This document shows, in pieces, positions 14,902-15,713 of a stretch of 15,713 nucleotides of DNA. A model generated the notes under the pieces. The model was not told the origin of the DNA and did no database searches. It saw nothing but the letters and a program-made list of their open reading frames with translations. Position 1 is the stretch's first letter. Every line of letters begins with the position of its first letter. The DNA is from Thermoplasmata archaeon (GTDB taxonomy: Archaea > Thermoplasmatota > E2 > DHVEG-1 > B18-G2), in the NCBI GenBank assembly GCA_021161685.1, contig JAGHAD010000124.1:1-15713 (forward strand), read 5' to 3'. The position numbers and the translations under genes were made by a program.

Positions 14902-15713
14902 TCAACCCTCCACGCATTCCAGAACCTTTGGAGTTTTTCCCAGGTATTCTGCTGCGGTCAAGACATCTTTACCTTCCTTTTTTGCTTCCTTCCACACATC
15001 TATGGTATTCTCCCTGAACCTTGCTTCTCTAGGAAGGTGGTGATCGTAAATTATCAACCTTGTATCCGTTTTCTTTACTATTCTCGTTGCATTCGCGATA
15101 GCCCTTCTGAGATTGGTTTTATTCAAGAGATATCCAAGCATGTAGGTCATTGGTCCATCGAGTATTAGAACATCTGGATTTTCCCTTATGAAAAAATCCG
15201 CATAATCCTCTATAATCGGACCATTAACATCGCTCGAGTGAATGAATTTGCTCCCTTTGTATTCTATAATCGTAGCGAATATCCATCCAACTCTCGAAAA
15301 TTCTATTCCATGAAATAAAGGTTTTGTGAACCTTACTTTTGTCTCTCCAAAGCTAAAGATCTTACCTTCTGGATAGATGAATCTCGTTCTTCCAAAGTTC
15401 AACTCAGGTATTCTATCATAATTTTTCCATTTGTTTTCTCTCTTTCTAAACCATTCCATTCCTTGCTTGAGCAGGTATCTCCTTCTATCGTTGTAATCCC
15501 CAAAGTCCTTTGAAACAGCAGCGGGAATGTCTTTCAATGGCTCTCCATAGTTTTTCATTTCCGGCTTTTCTAAAAAATTTTCTAAAGAGGTTTTTCCAAA
15601 TTCTTCACATACCTTTGAGAAGAACTTCTCTGCTCTATCCCTTTGAGAATCGTTTATGTATTCATTTGGATTTTTAATAAAAATAATCTTATTTTTATAG
15701 ATGCTCAAATCCT
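14902..15713 (-). CDS. UPF0282 family metallo-beta-lactamase-fold protein (5' end beyond window)
   Basis: The frame stays open to the window edge, and about 270 C-terminal residues are visible. The visible part starts inside the UPF0282 (COG2248) family. IYKNKIIFIKNP and INDSQRDRAEKFF match the middle of family members, so the TTG at 15708 is probably internal, not the start. Further marks are FSFGETKVRFTKPLFHG, the metallo-hydrolase-like FIHSSDVNGP, NPDVLILDGPMTYM and IIYDHHLPRE. The N-terminal HxHxDH metal site expected of this fold would lie outside the window. About 75 residues between the SQRDRA and FGETK segments look longer than I remember for the family. Its function is unknown (predicted hydrolase). 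It precedes the cyclo-ligase gene by one base. Confidence 0.85.
   Translation of the reverse strand, partial: DLSIYKNKIIFIKNPNEYINDSQRDRAEKFFSKVCEEFGKTSLENFLEKPEMKNYGEPLKDIPAAVSKDFGDYNDRRRYLLKQGMEWFRKRENKWKNYDRIPELNFGRTRFIYPEGKIFSFGETKVRFTKPLFHGIEFSRVGWIFATIIEYKGSKFIHSSDVNGPIIEDYADFFIRENPDVLILDGPMTYMLGYLLNKTNLRRAIANATRIVKKTDTRLIIYDHHLPREARFRENTIDVWKEAKKEGKDVLTAAEYLGKTPKVLECVEG

Noticed and set aside
14577..15017. 146-codon + strand open frame
   Set aside because: It is antisense to the cyclo-ligase and UPF0282 genes, with Phe/His/Leu bias typical of a shadow frame.

Overview
The window reads as chromosomal DNA of a free-living archaeon, probably a thermophilic member of the Euryarchaeota in the broad sense. 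The evidence is archaeal-type: ribosomal protein S17e, TmcA (the archaeal NAT10/Kre33 acetyltransferase), archaeal riboflavin synthase RibC, the archaeal FAD synthetase RibL, a tRNA-Arg without encoded CCA, TATA-like boxes about 22-27 bases before several starts, and heavy use of AGA/AGG and ATA codons. I cannot place it more precisely from the sequence alone.

Layout. (1) Positions 2-1640, + strand: the tail of an unidentified gene, then a tightly packed trio of Era-like GTPase, DUF2073 (OapB/ArvB-type) protein and zinc-ribbon (OapC/ArvC-type) protein. (2) Positions 1641-3656, - strand: a compact riboflavin/FAD operon, ribB-ribL-ribC-ribH, in which every junction overlaps or abuts. (3) Positions 3721-4710: S17e on the - strand, diverging from a short TraB/PrgY-family protein on the + strand whose stop codon lies inside a tRNA-Arg(CCU) gene. 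(4) Positions about 4780-5157, - strand: a 5'-truncated tyrosine recombinase remnant between that tRNA and the next operon. (5) Positions 5158-7904, - strand: a coupled three-gene operon of lipoate-protein ligase, a homocitrate/isopropylmalate synthase-like enzyme (AksA-like) and a biotin-synthase-like radical SAM protein (LipS type). (6) Positions 8023-10947, + strand: a 974-residue membrane-anchored protein with a gingipain (C25)-like His/Cys protease core. (7) Positions 10948-11304: no intact gene, but a probable decayed small membrane-protein gene on the - strand. (8) Positions 11305-14301, - strand: tmcA, an ASCH-domain gene overlapping it by 71 bases, and a DUF488 gene. (9) Positions 14334-15713, - strand: 5-formyltetrahydrofolate cyclo-ligase preceded by a UPF0282 metallo-beta-lactamase-fold gene cut by the window edge.

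Three gene sets suggest shared functions. The rib operon encodes the dihydroxybutanone phosphate branch, lumazine synthase, riboflavin synthase and the adenylyltransferase that makes FAD; riboflavin kinase and the GTP branch are not in the window. The lipoyl operon pairs sulfur insertion and attachment enzymes with a 2-oxoacid chain-elongating enzyme. That is a testable lead on how an archaeon might obtain the octanoyl precursor of lipoate. The tmcA operon joins the RNA N4-acetylcytidine (ac4C) writer to an ASCH protein that appears to keep the Lys/Thr/Glu triad of the bacterial ac4C amidohydrolase YqfB, so it may hold a writer plus a salvage enzyme or reader.
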